Assembly: GCF_002101815.1 (NCBI RefSeq)
Contig: NZ_LQPM01000013.1
Coordinates: forward strand, 62,001-126,000
DNA from: Mycobacterium paraense
GTDB taxonomy: Bacteria; Actinomycetota; Actinomycetes; Mycobacteriales; Mycobacteriaceae
Length of the DNA stretch: 64,000 nucleotides
Direction of reading: 5' to 3'
This document shows positions 1 through 8,737 of this stretch, in pieces; the stretch's first letter is position 1; each line of letters starts with the position of its first letter. The position numbers and the translations under genes were made by a program. Below the pieces are notes generated by a model. The model saw only the letters and a program-made list of their open reading frames with translations. It had not been told where the DNA came from and did no database searches.

Positions 1-983
1 AGCGCGAACCCCATGAACGCGTTGAGGTCGCTGACCGGGTTGAGCACGTACTGCGGCAGGTTGGTCACCATGTCGTACTGGTTGGTGAAGATCACCGTGG
101 GGTACGGCGAGTTGGGGGGCGTCGCGCCGTTCATCAGGACGTCGAACAGCGGGATGTACAGGCCGGGGAAGCGTTCGAAGAACCCGCCGTTGGGGTTGCC
201 GGGGTCACCGGTCAAAAAGAACGAAAGCTTGCTCGGGTCGGGCGGATTGGCCATCGCCATCAGGTTGCGGATCTCGTCGGTGGCCACAAGCGCACCTTGT
301 GAGGTGCCGTAGACGATCACCTTGTTGCCCGCCGCGAGTTCGGTGTTGATGGCGCCGTTGAGCAGCTGCACGCCCTGGGCCACCGACTGACCCAGCGTCA
401 GGTTTCCCAGTTGCGGGGTGAACGGCCAGAACTGCTCGGGGGTGTAGAGCGCCTGCCCCAGCGCCCCGGTGAGCGGCGACAGCGTCGGGTTGTTCAGGAA
501 GTTGGCCATGATGTTGCCGACGTACTTGGCGTCCGGCAGCGGGAACGTGGTGCCGCCGACGACCAGCGCCACCGAGCTGTTCGACGGCACGATCAGCGGC
601 GGGATGCTCGCCGGAGCGGGGTTCTCGGCCTGTGTGGCGAACGAGACCAGCGGCGCTTGCAACTCCCCGACCGCGTTCCGCAAGGTCTGCTCGGCGGCCT
701 GCTCGGTCGCGACGTAGACGGCGTCCGCCTCGCCCAGCAGTTGCATGAACCGCTGCTCGAACGCCTGACCCTGTTCGGCCAGTTCCCGGTAGACCCTCGA
801 CTGATTGATGAACAGCGGGGTGATCGCCGCGCTGACCTCGTCGCCCCCGGCGGGCAGGACGCTGCCGGTCCGCAGCGCGGCGAGGGCGTTGGCCTCTTCG
901 AGCGCGGCACCGATCCTGCCGACGTCCTGCGCGGCCGACGCCAGCTGCCCAGGAATGACCTGCATGACCGCCATCTGGACCAT
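1..983 (-). CDS. PE-PPE domain protein, 3' end outside window
   Basis: The minus-strand frame starting ATG at 983 is open to the left edge, giving about 327 residues with no stop. Residues 1-95 read as a PE domain (VIPGQLASAAQDVGRIG near the start, then an A/E-rich helical hairpin with AGGDEVSAAI). After a short linker comes a PE-PPE (PF08237-type) alpha/beta-hydrolase domain, with the YGTSQGA elbow carrying the expected nucleophile Ser, and NQYD further on as a plausible acid site. Such proteins are secreted by type VII systems, and some are lipases or esterases of the cell envelope. The PE domain is divergent: it lacks the usual SFV/SYV start. The C-terminus, including the catalytic His, is not in the window. 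Family call is firm; substrate unknown. Confidence 0.85.
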   Translation of the reverse strand, partial: MVQMAVMQVIPGQLASAAQDVGRIGAALEEANALAALRTGSVLPAGGDEVSAAITPLFINQSRVYRELAEQGQAFEQRFMQLLGEADAVYVATEQAAEQTLRNAVGELQAPLVSFATQAENPAPASIPPLIVPSNSSVALVVGGTTFPLPDAKYVGNIMANFLNNPTLSPLTGALGQALYTPEQFWPFTPQLGNLTLGQSVAQGVQLLNGAINTELAAGNKVIVYGTSQGALVATDEIRNLMAMANPPDPSKLSFFLTGDPGNPNGGFFERFPGLYIPLFDVLMNGATPPNSPYPTVIFTNQYDMVTNLPQYVLNPVSDLNAFMGFA

Positions 984-1096
984 TCTCGACAATGACGGGC
1001 GGGGCCGCGACCGGTTTGACGAAGCCGGCATCGCCGCGCGGCCGGCGCCGAGCTTTACACTGGGCCGGCAAGGCGTGCGAGTGAAGGTGAACACCA

Positions 1097-1381
1097 GTGA
1101 GGATCACAAAAATCGCCGCGGGCGGGCTGGTTGCACTGGCCTCGCTGTTCGGCTCGGGCATCGGCCTGGGCACAGCGCGAGCCGACAGCGGCCAGGAGAA
1201 GGAGGCCTGCCAGCTGATGGACGATCCGGCCGGGCCCGAATCGGGTTACCTGCCAGCCGAATACGCCTTCATGCGGCTGCGCGCCACGATGTCGGCCGAG
1301 GCCGCGCGCACTGTCATGTCCGAGGCCGCCCAGGACTTCTGCCCCAACCACATCACCGACCTGCCCGCGGGCTGGCGGTAA
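1097..1381 (+). CDS. small secreted DUF732-type protein
   Basis: A 94-residue protein starting at GTG 1097. It has an N-terminal signal peptide (basic MRITK, hydrophobic core to about residue 26, cleavage near TARADS). The mature part has two Cys (in ACQLM and DFCPN), probably forming a disulfide, as is usual in the short DUF732-like exported mycobacterial proteins. It lies 12 bases upstream of a membrane-protein gene and may be cotranscribed with it. Function is unknown. Confidence 0.7.
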   Translation: MRITKIAAGGLVALASLFGSGIGLGTARADSGQEKEACQLMDDPAGPESGYLPAEYAFMRLRATMSAEAARTVMSEAAQDFCPNHITDLPAGWR

Positions 1382-1393
1382 GGAGGACGGGAA

Positions 1394-1819
1394 ATGGATA
1401 CCGCCTTGTTTGGTTTCCTGACCGTGGTCGCCCTCGCGGCGGCGCTGGTGTTCGCCGCGATCGCCGGCGTCTACGTCAGACGGCTGGGAGATCGAACGAC
1501 CCTGCCGATCAGCGAGGAAATCGGGGCCGCCAAGAAGGTGGTCACCAAAGTCCGCAAACGCCAACCAATGTCGGCCGAAGAGTTGGCTTACGCCAGGGAG
1601 ATCGTCGCCATTCGCAGCTCCGTGATGGCGCTCTGCATTCCCGGCGCCTTGTTCTCGGTGGGCTGCTTTTACGTGTTCGGCAGTCTTTACCATCTGCACG
1701 GGGCCACGCCCTCCGAGCGAACATTCCTCGGCGTCTTCCCCATGCTGGCCTCCATCAACTTCACGACCCAGATTCTTCGCAGCGCACGGTTGAAGCGGCG
1801 ACTGCGGAAGATGCCTTGA
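1394..1819 (+). CDS. conserved membrane protein, unknown function
   Basis: 141 residues. The first membrane segment is at residues 5-27 (GFLTVVALAAALVFAAIAG). A cytoplasmic stretch rich in Lys/Arg follows (KKVVTKVRKR), then two further hydrophobic segments around residues 77-97 and 108-125, and a basic C-terminus. AGGAGG sits about 9 bases before the ATG, giving good start support. I do not recognise a family. The close spacing to the preceding secreted gene suggests one transcript. Confidence 0.65.
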   Translation: MDTALFGFLTVVALAAALVFAAIAGVYVRRLGDRTTLPISEEIGAAKKVVTKVRKRQPMSAEELAYAREIVAIRSSVMALCIPGALFSVGCFYVFGSLYHLHGATPSERTFLGVFPMLASINFTTQILRSARLKRRLRKMP

Positions 1820-1986
1820 CGCAATCGCGGCATCCCCACACAGCCCCCGGGTCGCGCTCCCGGACCAGTACCGATACTCTTTGCACGATGTCCATTGGGC
1901 ACATGAGCGTCTACTATTTGCATGCGCCTGCGGGCGGCAGCTGGGGGGAGAAGACGATGTCCGGACCGAGCTTCGAGAGGTGACGA

Positions 1987-2430
1987 ATGAGCCCTCGTTC
2001 GGTCGGCAGGACCGTCCTGGCGCGAATCTGGATGCCGTTGGTGGCCGTCGTCGCGCTCGCCGTGGGGGCGGTGGGCATGTGGAAGGTGCACCAGTTCTCC
2101 GCCCCGCCGCCCGTCGTCACGGTCAACGGCCCGGCCGCGCCCCCGGAGTTCAACCTCAAGCGGCTCACGTTTGAGGTGTCCGGCTCCGTCGGGCAGGGCG
2201 GGATGCTGGTCTACGTCGACGTCGACGGCCATCCGCATCAGGTCGACCTCACCACCCTGCCGTGGTCGCACACGGAAACGACCACGCTCACCGTGGTGTC
2301 GGGCAGCATCTCGGCGCAGGTTCACGGTGGTCAGGTCGGCTGCCGGATGCTGGTGAACGGCGTCGTTCGCGATGAACACTCCGATAACCATCAGGACGCG
2401 CACGTCTTCTGCCTGGTGAAATCCGCATGA
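1987..2430 (+). CDS. mmpS: MmpS family accessory protein
   Basis: 147 residues with one N-terminal transmembrane helix (about 15-33, WMPLVAVVALAVGAVGMW) and an exported beta-rich domain. The domain has the family pattern: VEFEVSG-like (here LTFEVSGSVGQGG), YVDVDG, LPWSHT and a paired-Cys C-terminus (GCRMLVNG, VFCLVKSA). MmpS proteins are periplasmic partners of MmpL transporters. The stop overlaps the mmpL start in an ATGA, so the two are translationally coupled. The 167 bases upstream (1820-1986) hold no gene and presumably the promoter; I see no clear regulator site there. Confidence 0.93.
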   Translation: MSPRSVGRTVLARIWMPLVAVVALAVGAVGMWKVHQFSAPPPVVTVNGPAAPPEFNLKRLTFEVSGSVGQGGMLVYVDVDGHPHQVDLTTLPWSHTETTTLTVVSGSISAQVHGGQVGCRMLVNGVVRDEHSDNHQDAHVFCLVKSA

Positions 2431-5252
2431 GCGAGCACCCGGCGGAGCAGCGGCCGCGACGACCCTTCGTCCCCCGAATGGTTCGCATCTTCGCGATCCC
2501 GATCATCGCCTTCTGGGCCCTGCTCGCCGTGTCGACGAACACCTTCATGCCGCAGGTGGAGAGGGTCGCCGAAGAACTCGCCGGGCCGGTCGTCCCGCAC
2601 TATGCGCCGTCACAGCGGGCCCTGCTGTCCATCGGTGCGAAGTTCCACGAGTCCAACTCGACGAGCCTGGCCATGCTCGTGTTCGAGGGCGACCGGCCGC
2701 TGGACGACGCCGACCACCACTACTACGACGACTTGGTGCGCCGCCTCAAGCAAGACCCCAAGCACGTGCAGTACGTCATGGATCTGTGGGGGAAGCCGAT
2801 CACCGCGGCCGGGGCGCAGAGCCTCGACGGCAAGGCCTCGTACGTGCTGCTGCGGCTCGCGGGCGACATCGGCCAGATGCAGGCGAACGAGTCCGTCGCC
2901 GCCGTCCGGGACGTCGTCGCGAAGGACACGCCGCCGCCCGGGCTCAAGGTCTACGTCAGCGGGGCGGCCCCGCTCGCGTCGGACACGGTCTCCATCGCGA
3001 ACTCGAGCCTGAACGACATCACGATCGTGACGATCTTCCTGATCATCGGCATGTTGCTGCTGGTGTACCGCTCGATCGTCACGCTGTTCGTGCCCCTGGC
3101 CGGGGTGCTGTTCGAGATGCTGGTCGCGAAGGGTGTCATCTCATTCCTCGGGCATTTCGGCTACATCGAGCTGTCGTCGTTCGCGGTGAACATCGTCGTC
3201 GCGCTGACCCTGGGGGCGGGGACGGACTACGGCATCTTCTTGATGGGCCGCTATCACGAGGCGCGACAGGCCGGCGAGAGCAGGGAAGACGCGTTCTACA
3301 CCGCGTACAAGAGTGTCACGCCGGTCATCCTCGGCTCGGGGCTGACGATCGCGGGCGCGTGCTACTGCCTGACGTTCGCGCGACTCAACTACTTCCACAC
3401 CATGGGGCCGGCGGTCGCCATCTCCATGCTGTTCACCATCGCGGCGGCGCTGACGCTCGGCCCGGCTTTCTTGACCGTGGGCAGCCTGTTCGGGCTTTTC
3501 GACCCGAGGCGGGCGGCCAAGGCGCACCTGTATCGCCGGATCGGCACGAGCGTGGTCCGGTGGCCGGTGCCGATCCTGGTGGCCAGCGCCGCCGCCGTCC
3601 TGTTCGGCGCCGTCTTCGTGCCGACGTACCGGCAGAACTACGACGACCGCCAATATCAGCCGCACAACTCCCCCGCCAACCTGGGTTTCGCGGCGGCCGA
3701 TCGGCACTTCCCGAAGAGCAAGCTGTTCTCCGAGATGCTGATGATCGAGACCGATCACGACATGCGGAACTCCGGCGACTTCATCTCGCTGGACCGGGCG
3801 GCCAAGGCCCTCATTCGCCTTCCCGGCGTCGCGATGGTGCAAAGCATCACCCGGCCGCTGGGCCGGCCCCTGGAACATGCCACCCTGCCGTACCTGTTCA
3901 CGACGCAGGGCAGCGGTAGCGGTCAACAGCTGCCGTTCACCAAGCAGCAGAACGCCAACACCAGCCAGCAGGCGCAGATCACGCAGCATTCCGTCGACGT
4001 GCTGCGGCAGGAGATCGTCTATTTCCAGAACATGTCGGACGAGCTGCACAAGACGGTTCTCACCGTCGAGGATCTGCAACGGCTCACCGCCGAAATGAAC
4101 CAGGAGATCTCCAACGTCGACGATTTCTTCCGCCCCATCAAGAGCTACTTCTATTGGGAGCGGCACTGTTTCGACATCCCGATCTGCTGGACGTTCAGAT
4201 CGCTGTTCGACGCGCTCGACAACATCGACAAGCTGGCCGACGACATCACCGACGCCAAAACCTCCCTCGAGACCCTGGACAAAATCCTGCCGCAGGTGAT
4301 CACCCAGCTGAAACTCACGGCCGACGACTCGGAGGCGCTGGCCGGGCTGCTGGTCAGCAGCTACGGGCAGTCGTCGCTGCAGTCCACCCAGACCGCCCAG
4401 ACGTTCGACGACCAGGTCAACGTGGGACTGGACTTCGACCAGTCCCGCAGCGACGACTTCTTCTACATCCCGCACGAAGGGTTCGACAACGACGACGTCA
4501 AGACGGGCATGCAGTTGCTGATGTCGCCGGACGGCAAGGCCGCCCGCATCATCGTCACGCACGAGGGCGACGCCAACGGCCCAGAAGGCGTGCAGCACGT
4601 CGAACAGTTCCCGTCGGCGATCACCATCGCGCTCAAGGAAACCTCGCTGGCCGGCGCCCGCGTCTACATCGGTGGCTCGGGATCGACGAACAAGGACATC
4701 AAGCAGTACGCCGCGTCCGACCTGCTGATCGTGGCGATCGCCGCCTTCGTGCTGATCTTCTTGATCATGTTGGTCCTGACGCGAAGTCTGATGGCCGCGT
4801 TGGTCATTCCCGGCACCGTGGCGTTCTCATACGCGGGGGCGTTCGGGCTCTCCATACTCGTCTGGCAGCATCTGATCGGCCTGCCGCTGCACTGGCTGAT
4901 CCTGCCGCTGACGTTCATCATCCTGGTGGCGGTGGGTTCGGACTACAACCTGCTGCTGATCATCCGCGTCAAGGAGGAGCTGCACGCCGGCATCCACACC
5001 GGGCTGATCCGCGCGCTGGGCAGCACCGGTGGCGTGGTGACGTCCGCGGGTCTGGTGTTCGCCTTCACCATGCTGGCGATGCTCACCAGCGACCTGCGGA
5101 CCATCGGTCAGGTGGGTTCGACGGTGTGCATCGGCCTGCTGCTCGACACCCTGATCGTGCGTTCGTTCGTGGTGCCGTGCATCCTGCGGATCCTCGGGCC
5201 GTGGTTCTGGTGGCCCACGCTGGTGCGTTCGCGCCCGCTACCGCAGCGTTAA
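2427..5252 (+). CDS. mmpL: MmpL family RND transporter
   Basis: 941 residues, normal for the family. Layout is a TM1 near residue 20-40, periplasmic domain 1, a TM2-6 block (about 190-350), a large periplasmic domain 2 with coiled-coil-like helices (about 510-650), and a TM7-12 block (about 760-930). The proton-relay Asp-Tyr pairs of MmpL proteins are present in both membrane halves: GAGTDYGIF (about residue 264) and VGSDYNLLL (about 836). Such pumps export lipids or siderophores to the outer envelope. The cargo cannot be read from sequence, and no lipid-synthesis gene is adjacent. The 3' end overlaps the convergent HicB-like gene by 4 bases. Confidence 0.95.
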   Translation: MSEHPAEQRPRRPFVPRMVRIFAIPIIAFWALLAVSTNTFMPQVERVAEELAGPVVPHYAPSQRALLSIGAKFHESNSTSLAMLVFEGDRPLDDADHHYYDDLVRRLKQDPKHVQYVMDLWGKPITAAGAQSLDGKASYVLLRLAGDIGQMQANESVAAVRDVVAKDTPPPGLKVYVSGAAPLASDTVSIANSSLNDITIVTIFLIIGMLLLVYRSIVTLFVPLAGVLFEMLVAKGVISFLGHFGYIELSSFAVNIVVALTLGAGTDYGIFLMGRYHEARQAGESREDAFYTAYKSVTPVILGSGLTIAGACYCLTFARLNYFHTMGPAVAISMLFTIAAALTLGPAFLTVGSLFGLFDPRRAAKAHLYRRIGTSVVRWPVPILVASAAAVLFGAVFVPTYRQNYDDRQYQPHNSPANLGFAAADRHFPKSKLFSEMLMIETDHDMRNSGDFISLDRAAKALIRLPGVAMVQSITRPLGRPLEHATLPYLFTTQGSGSGQQLPFTKQQNANTSQQAQITQHSVDVLRQEIVYFQNMSDELHKTVLTVEDLQRLTAEMNQEISNVDDFFRPIKSYFYWERHCFDIPICWTFRSLFDALDNIDKLADDITDAKTSLETLDKILPQVITQLKLTADDSEALAGLLVSSYGQSSLQSTQTAQTFDDQVNVGLDFDQSRSDDFFYIPHEGFDNDDVKTGMQLLMSPDGKAARIIVTHEGDANGPEGVQHVEQFPSAITIALKETSLAGARVYIGGSGSTNKDIKQYAASDLLIVAIAAFVLIFLIMLVLTRSLMAALVIPGTVAFSYAGAFGLSILVWQHLIGLPLHWLILPLTFIILVAVGSDYNLLLIIRVKEELHAGIHTGLIRALGSTGGVVTSAGLVFAFTMLAMLTSDLRTIGQVGSTVCIGLLLDTLIVRSFVVPCILRILGPWFWWPTLVRSRPLPQR

Positions 5253-5536
5253 GTGGCGCTGGCGGTCTCGCGCGCGACGAAGACCGAGACGTAGCCGATC
5301 GGGATGCCGGTGCGGGTGGCGATGCACTGTCGCGCGGCCACGTCCACCTCGGCCCGGCGGCTGACGCGGACCAGGCCACCGATTTCGGGAATCCGGACCA
5401 TCCACCCGGCGGCGTCTCGGGCGACTTCGATGTCGAAGCACTGACCGACCGTTGGGCAGTTCACACGAGGAGCCGCACGTCGCGTGCGGCTGCGGCGCAA
5501 TGCGTTTGGGTGCCGCAGACTGGGCTGAATGGGCAT
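5249..5536 (-). CDS. HicB-like small protein
   Basis: Up to 95 residues. The C-terminal 60 (FDIEVARDAAGWMVRIPEIG, then an Arg-rich helix and GYVSVFVA) fit the partial RNase-H-like fold of HicB antitoxins and of stand-alone HicB-like actinobacterial proteins. The ATG at 5536 has an AGGAAAG at good distance, so I use it. A GTG at 5464 would give a 71-residue protein confined to the conserved part but lacks a Shine-Dalgarno. No HicA-type partner with a double-stranded-RNA-binding fold is adjacent, so a toxin-antitoxin role is not supported. Confidence 0.6.
   Translation of the reverse strand: MPIQPSLRHPNALRRSRTRRAAPRVNCPTVGQCFDIEVARDAAGWMVRIPEIGGLVRVSRRAEVDVAARQCIATRTGIPIGYVSVFVARETASAT
5471..5491. 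repeat. stem-loop in HicB-like gene 5' region
   Basis: Perfect 8-bp inverted repeat, AGCCGCAC and GTGCGGCT, with a 5-base loop. It falls between the two candidate starts (5536 and 5464) of the HicB-like gene, so it is either coding or a leader hairpin just before the GTG. High-GC hairpins arise by chance, so regulatory meaning is uncertain. Confidence 0.4.
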
Positions 5537-5675
5537 GTCTGCTTTCCTGGGTCAGAAACGGGCCGCGCGCAAGAGTAGTCCGATTCGCGCCCAGAACCTA
5601 ATCCGCCTGTGCATCTGCCCCCGGTTGCTGGCAGAGTCGAGCTGCGCCGACGTGACCCACTGAAGGGAGGGCGCC

Positions 5676-6425
5676 GTGACTGTCGTTTTGGTGCATGGCA
5701 ATCCGGAGGCCGACGCGATCTGGGGGCCGCTGGTCGACGCGCTCGGGCGAACCGACGTGGTGCGGCTGTCTCCCCCGGGTTTCGGGGCGCCGTTGCCCGA
5801 CGATTTCCCGGCCACCTACCTCGCCTACCGCGACTGGCTCGAGGGCGAGCTGGAAAGCGCCGGCGAGCCCGTCGACCTGGTGGGCCACGACTGGGGCGGC
5901 GGCCACGTGATGAACGTGGTGATGCATCGACCCGAGCTGGTGCGCAGCTGGGTCAGCGACATCCTCGGTTGTTTCGACGCCGACTACGTCTGGCACGACA
6001 TGGCGCAGGTATGGCAGACCCCGGACGAGGGCGAGCAGCTGGTGGACGCGCTGGTGGGTGGGACGCTCGAGGAGCGCACCGCCCGGATGATCGAAATCGG
6101 GGGGATGCCCGCCGATATCGCGGCCTCGGTCGCGGCGGCGCAGGGCCCGGAGATGGGCCGGGCGATCCTGCTGCTCTACCGTTCGGCCCGCCAGCCGGCG
6201 ATGGCCGAGGCCGGTCGCGAACTCGACCGGGCCGCGGCGCGACCCGGCCTGTCCATCCTGGCCACCGAGGACGGCTACGTCGGCTCGGAAGCCATGCGGC
6301 GCCGGGCGGCGCAGCGAGCCGGGGCGCACACCGAGGTGTTCGACGGGCTCGGGCATTGGTGGATGCTGCAGGATCCGGCCCGAGCCGCCGCGGCCCTCAC
6401 CGGGTTCTGGGCAACCCTCGACTGA
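5676..6425 (+). CDS. alpha/beta hydrolase with Asp nucleophile
   Basis: 249 residues, GTG start preceded by AAGGGAGG. The fold markers are in order: VLVHGNP (oxyanion region, residues 4-10), GHDWGG nucleophile elbow (about residue 72-77) and GLGHWWM with the catalytic His near residue 227. An Asp in the elbow rather than Ser is typical of epoxide hydrolases and haloalkane dehalogenases. The HGNP motif also fits these. The halide-binding Trp pattern cannot be confirmed, so epoxide hydrolase is slightly preferred but not proven. The gene stands alone and faces the SDR gene convergently. Confidence 0.8.
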   Translation: MTVVLVHGNPEADAIWGPLVDALGRTDVVRLSPPGFGAPLPDDFPATYLAYRDWLEGELESAGEPVDLVGHDWGGGHVMNVVMHRPELVRSWVSDILGCFDADYVWHDMAQVWQTPDEGEQLVDALVGGTLEERTARMIEIGGMPADIAASVAAAQGPEMGRAILLLYRSARQPAMAEAGRELDRAAARPGLSILATEDGYVGSEAMRRRAAQRAGAHTEVFDGLGHWWMLQDPARAAAALTGFWATLD

Positions 6426-6431
6426 GCGCCG

Positions 6432-7172
6432 CTAGCCGGCGCCCTTGCCGTTGTCCACGCGATAGACGGCGCCGTGCACGGCGGCCGCGGCATCGCTGGC
6501 GAGGAAGGCGATCACGTTGGCAACGTCCAGGGGCTGCATCATGCCGCGTGGCGAGGCCGTCCGCATGATCAGGTCGTAGTTCGGATTGTCCGGCGCACTG
6601 AACTGTTCGATCTGCGGGGTCAGCATGCCGCCCGGGCACACCGCGTTGACCCGCAGGCGATCCGCGGTGTACTCCACGGCCAGCGCGCGAGTGAGACCGA
6701 TCAGCCCGTGCTTGGCCGCGCAGTAGCCCGCCGAGTAGGCCTGGCCCTCCACCCCGGCGATGGAGCTGACGTTGACGATGTTGCCGCCGCGTTCCAGCAG
6801 ATGGGGCAGCGCGGCCCTGCACAGGTAGAACGGCCCGTTCAGGTTGACCGCGAGGTCTTGGGCCCAGTCGTCGTCGGTCATGGACTCGGTGCGGCGCATC
6901 TGGTGCCGCCCGGCGATGTTGATCAGGACGTCCAGCCCGCCGAACTCGCCGACGCACCGCTCCACCGCGTCCCGGCAGGCCTGCGCCGAACCGACGTCCA
7001 CCGACGCGTAGGAGCCCCGCTCCACGTCGGCGAACACCTCGCCCAGGCGCCCGGTATCCCGGCCGATGCCGAAAACCGTTGCGCCCTGCCGGGAAAGCAG
7101 CCGGGCCGTCTCGGCGCCGAGGCCCGACGACGCTCCGGTCACGAACGCGACCTTGCCCTGAAGTGGTGACAT
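6432..7172 (-). CDS. SDR family oxidoreductase
   Basis: 246 residues from ATG 7172 (MSPLQGKVAFVTGASSGLG). Classical short-chain dehydrogenase: TGxxxGxG cofactor motif at residues 13-19, NIAG around 85, catalytic Ser in NVSSIAGV, YCAAK for the Tyr/Lys pair, and VNAVCPGG after it. No acidic residue clearly sets NAD over NADP preference. Substrate unknown. It is divergent from the small protein gene at 7214 (41 bases between starts), so the two share a promoter region. Confidence 0.88.
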   Translation of the reverse strand: MSPLQGKVAFVTGASSGLGAETARLLSRQGATVFGIGRDTGRLGEVFADVERGSYASVDVGSAQACRDAVERCVGEFGGLDVLINIAGRHQMRRTESMTDDDWAQDLAVNLNGPFYLCRAALPHLLERGGNIVNVSSIAGVEGQAYSAGYCAAKHGLIGLTRALAVEYTADRLRVNAVCPGGMLTPQIEQFSAPDNPNYDLIMRTASPRGMMQPLDVANVIAFLASDAAAAVHGAVYRVDNGKGAG

Positions 7173-7213
7173 GTCGCGCAACGCTACCGGGCGGCGTGCG
7201 AGACAATGACCGG

Positions 7214-7372
7214 ATGTCCGACGAACCCGCACCGCCACCGCGCCCGGCGCCGAAACCGCCGCGGGCGCCGCTCACCCCCGAGGACTTGGAGAGGTTCGGC
7301 GACGAGGAGCAGGCACGCGCGGCGTCGGACGAGCGCCGGCTCCGCGACGAGCAACCCCCGCACCACGGCTAG
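7214..7372 (+). CDS. small Pro-rich, charged hypothetical protein
   Basis: 52 residues starting at ATG 7214. The first half is Pro-rich (PAPPPRPAPKPP); the second half is a charged helix (EDLERFGDEEQARAAS) ending in a His-rich tail. There is no signal peptide or membrane segment. It is small but has the codon bias of a coding frame and ends 1 base before the convergent MFS stop. No recognised family. Confidence 0.55.
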   Translation: MSDEPAPPPRPAPKPPRAPLTPEDLERFGDEEQARAASDERRLRDEQPPHHG

Positions 7373-7373
7373 C

Positions 7374-8660
7374 CTATTTGCTCACCAGGTCCTCGGTGAG
7401 GGCCTCGTCGGCCAGGTCTTCGAGCTCTTTGCCTTTCGTTTCCGGTCCCAGCAGGTAGCCGGCCACGGTCAACACCCACAGGCCGGCGAGTGCCAGGTAG
7501 GGCGTCTGCAGCCCGTAATGCGTTATGCCCCAGCCGACCACGGCCGGGGCCGCGATGGAGACGACGCGGCCGCCGCCGACCGCGATTCCGAAACCCGTGC
7601 CGCGCAACACCGTTGGGAACAACTCCGAGACGTAGGTGTCGCCGACGCCCCAAAGCCAGCCGAGGGTGGCGATGGCGATCGCCCCGAACACCAGGTAGCG
7701 GTCCAGCGAGTGCGAGGTGGCGGCCAGGATCGTCGAGAAGAACTCGATGACCGCGGCGAGGATCGCCGAGGGCCGTCGGCCCACCCAATCGGCGAGCGCG
7801 GTCCCCAGGTAGACGAAGACGACCTGCAGCAGGAAGAACACCAGGGCGTAGCGGATCGCGTCGATCGGGGATGCGTGAAACCTCTTCACGATGTAGGTCG
7901 TCAAAAACACTGTCAGGCCCCAATAGCCGACCGCGTTGGCGGTGTAGATGAGCCAGCCCGCGACGAGCCGCCGCCGCACGCCGGGAAGCTTCCACAGCCG
8001 GGGCTTCGCGACCCCGCGCTCGACCTTGGTCTGCACGTCGGTGTAGCGGTGGGATTCCTTGATGCCGCGGCGGGCGAGGAACAGGATGATGGCCGGGACG
8101 ATCGAAACGATGAACGCCGACTGCCAGCCGAAGTGCGGCACCAGGGCCAGCGCGACGGCCGCGGCAAGGACGTAGCCGAGTGAGAAGAAGGAGAAGATCA
8201 CGCCGCCGACGCCGAGGGCGCGGGTCTTGGCGGGCCACACCTCGGCGGTGTACGGCGCGCCGACCGCGAGTTCCCCGGCGCCGCCCACACCGGTGAGGAA
8301 ACGCAGTCCCGTGAAGGCGGCGACGTTCGCCGTGAGTCCGGCCACCGACGTGGTGATGCCGTAGAGCAGGATTGACGCCCCGAGCGTGGTCTTACGCCCC
8401 CACCGGTCCGCCGCGTAGCCGAACCCGATGGTGCCGATCGTGTAGCCCAGCAAGAAGATCGAACCGATGTAGCCGGCCTCGGCGTCGGTGATGTGCAACG
8501 TCCTCTTGATGTCCGGCAGCACCAGGCCGTAGATGTTGACCGCGTAGGAATCGAAGCCGTAGCCCAGCCCCGCCGTCACCGCGACGAAGAGGGCCTGCTT
8601 GAAAGTTGCGGGGGTGGCCCGGGCCAGCTGGGCCGGGATGCTGCCGACGCTCGAGGTCAT
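7374..8660 (-). CDS. MFS transporter, sugar/acid:H+ symporter type
   Basis: 428 residues with 12 predicted membrane segments. The MFS loop 2-3 motif appears as GYAADRWGRKT (about residue 80-90) and its repeat in the second half as LADWVGRRPS (about 285-295). Loop 4-5 has RFLTGVGGAGELAVG, typical of the metabolite:H+ symporter group that takes up aromatic or aliphatic acids. The gene is followed on the same strand by the catabolic amidohydrolases across a 77-base gap, so uptake of their substrate is possible but not shown. Confidence 0.88.
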   Translation of the reverse strand: MTSSVGSIPAQLARATPATFKQALFVAVTAGLGYGFDSYAVNIYGLVLPDIKRTLHITDAEAGYIGSIFLLGYTIGTIGFGYAADRWGRKTTLGASILLYGITTSVAGLTANVAAFTGLRFLTGVGGAGELAVGAPYTAEVWPAKTRALGVGGVIFSFFSLGYVLAAAVALALVPHFGWQSAFIVSIVPAIILFLARRGIKESHRYTDVQTKVERGVAKPRLWKLPGVRRRLVAGWLIYTANAVGYWGLTVFLTTYIVKRFHASPIDAIRYALVFFLLQVVFVYLGTALADWVGRRPSAILAAVIEFFSTILAATSHSLDRYLVFGAIAIATLGWLWGVGDTYVSELFPTVLRGTGFGIAVGGGRVVSIAAPAVVGWGITHYGLQTPYLALAGLWVLTVAGYLLGPETKGKELEDLADEALTEDLVSK

Positions 8661-8737
8661 CCCGGAAAGGTATGCGGCCCCGCTCCTGACGCGGAAGGAT
8701 CACAATCCGCCTGATCGGAACGGAATTTTTCTCGTAC

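Noticed and set aside
205..1173. Long Arg-rich frames opposite or alongside the PE-PPE gene
   Set aside because: Typical high-GC shadow frames; the third minus frame carries the PE and PE-PPE motifs.
5249..5536. Toxin-antitoxin pair based on the HicB-like protein
   Set aside because: No HicA-like or other toxin gene lies next to it.
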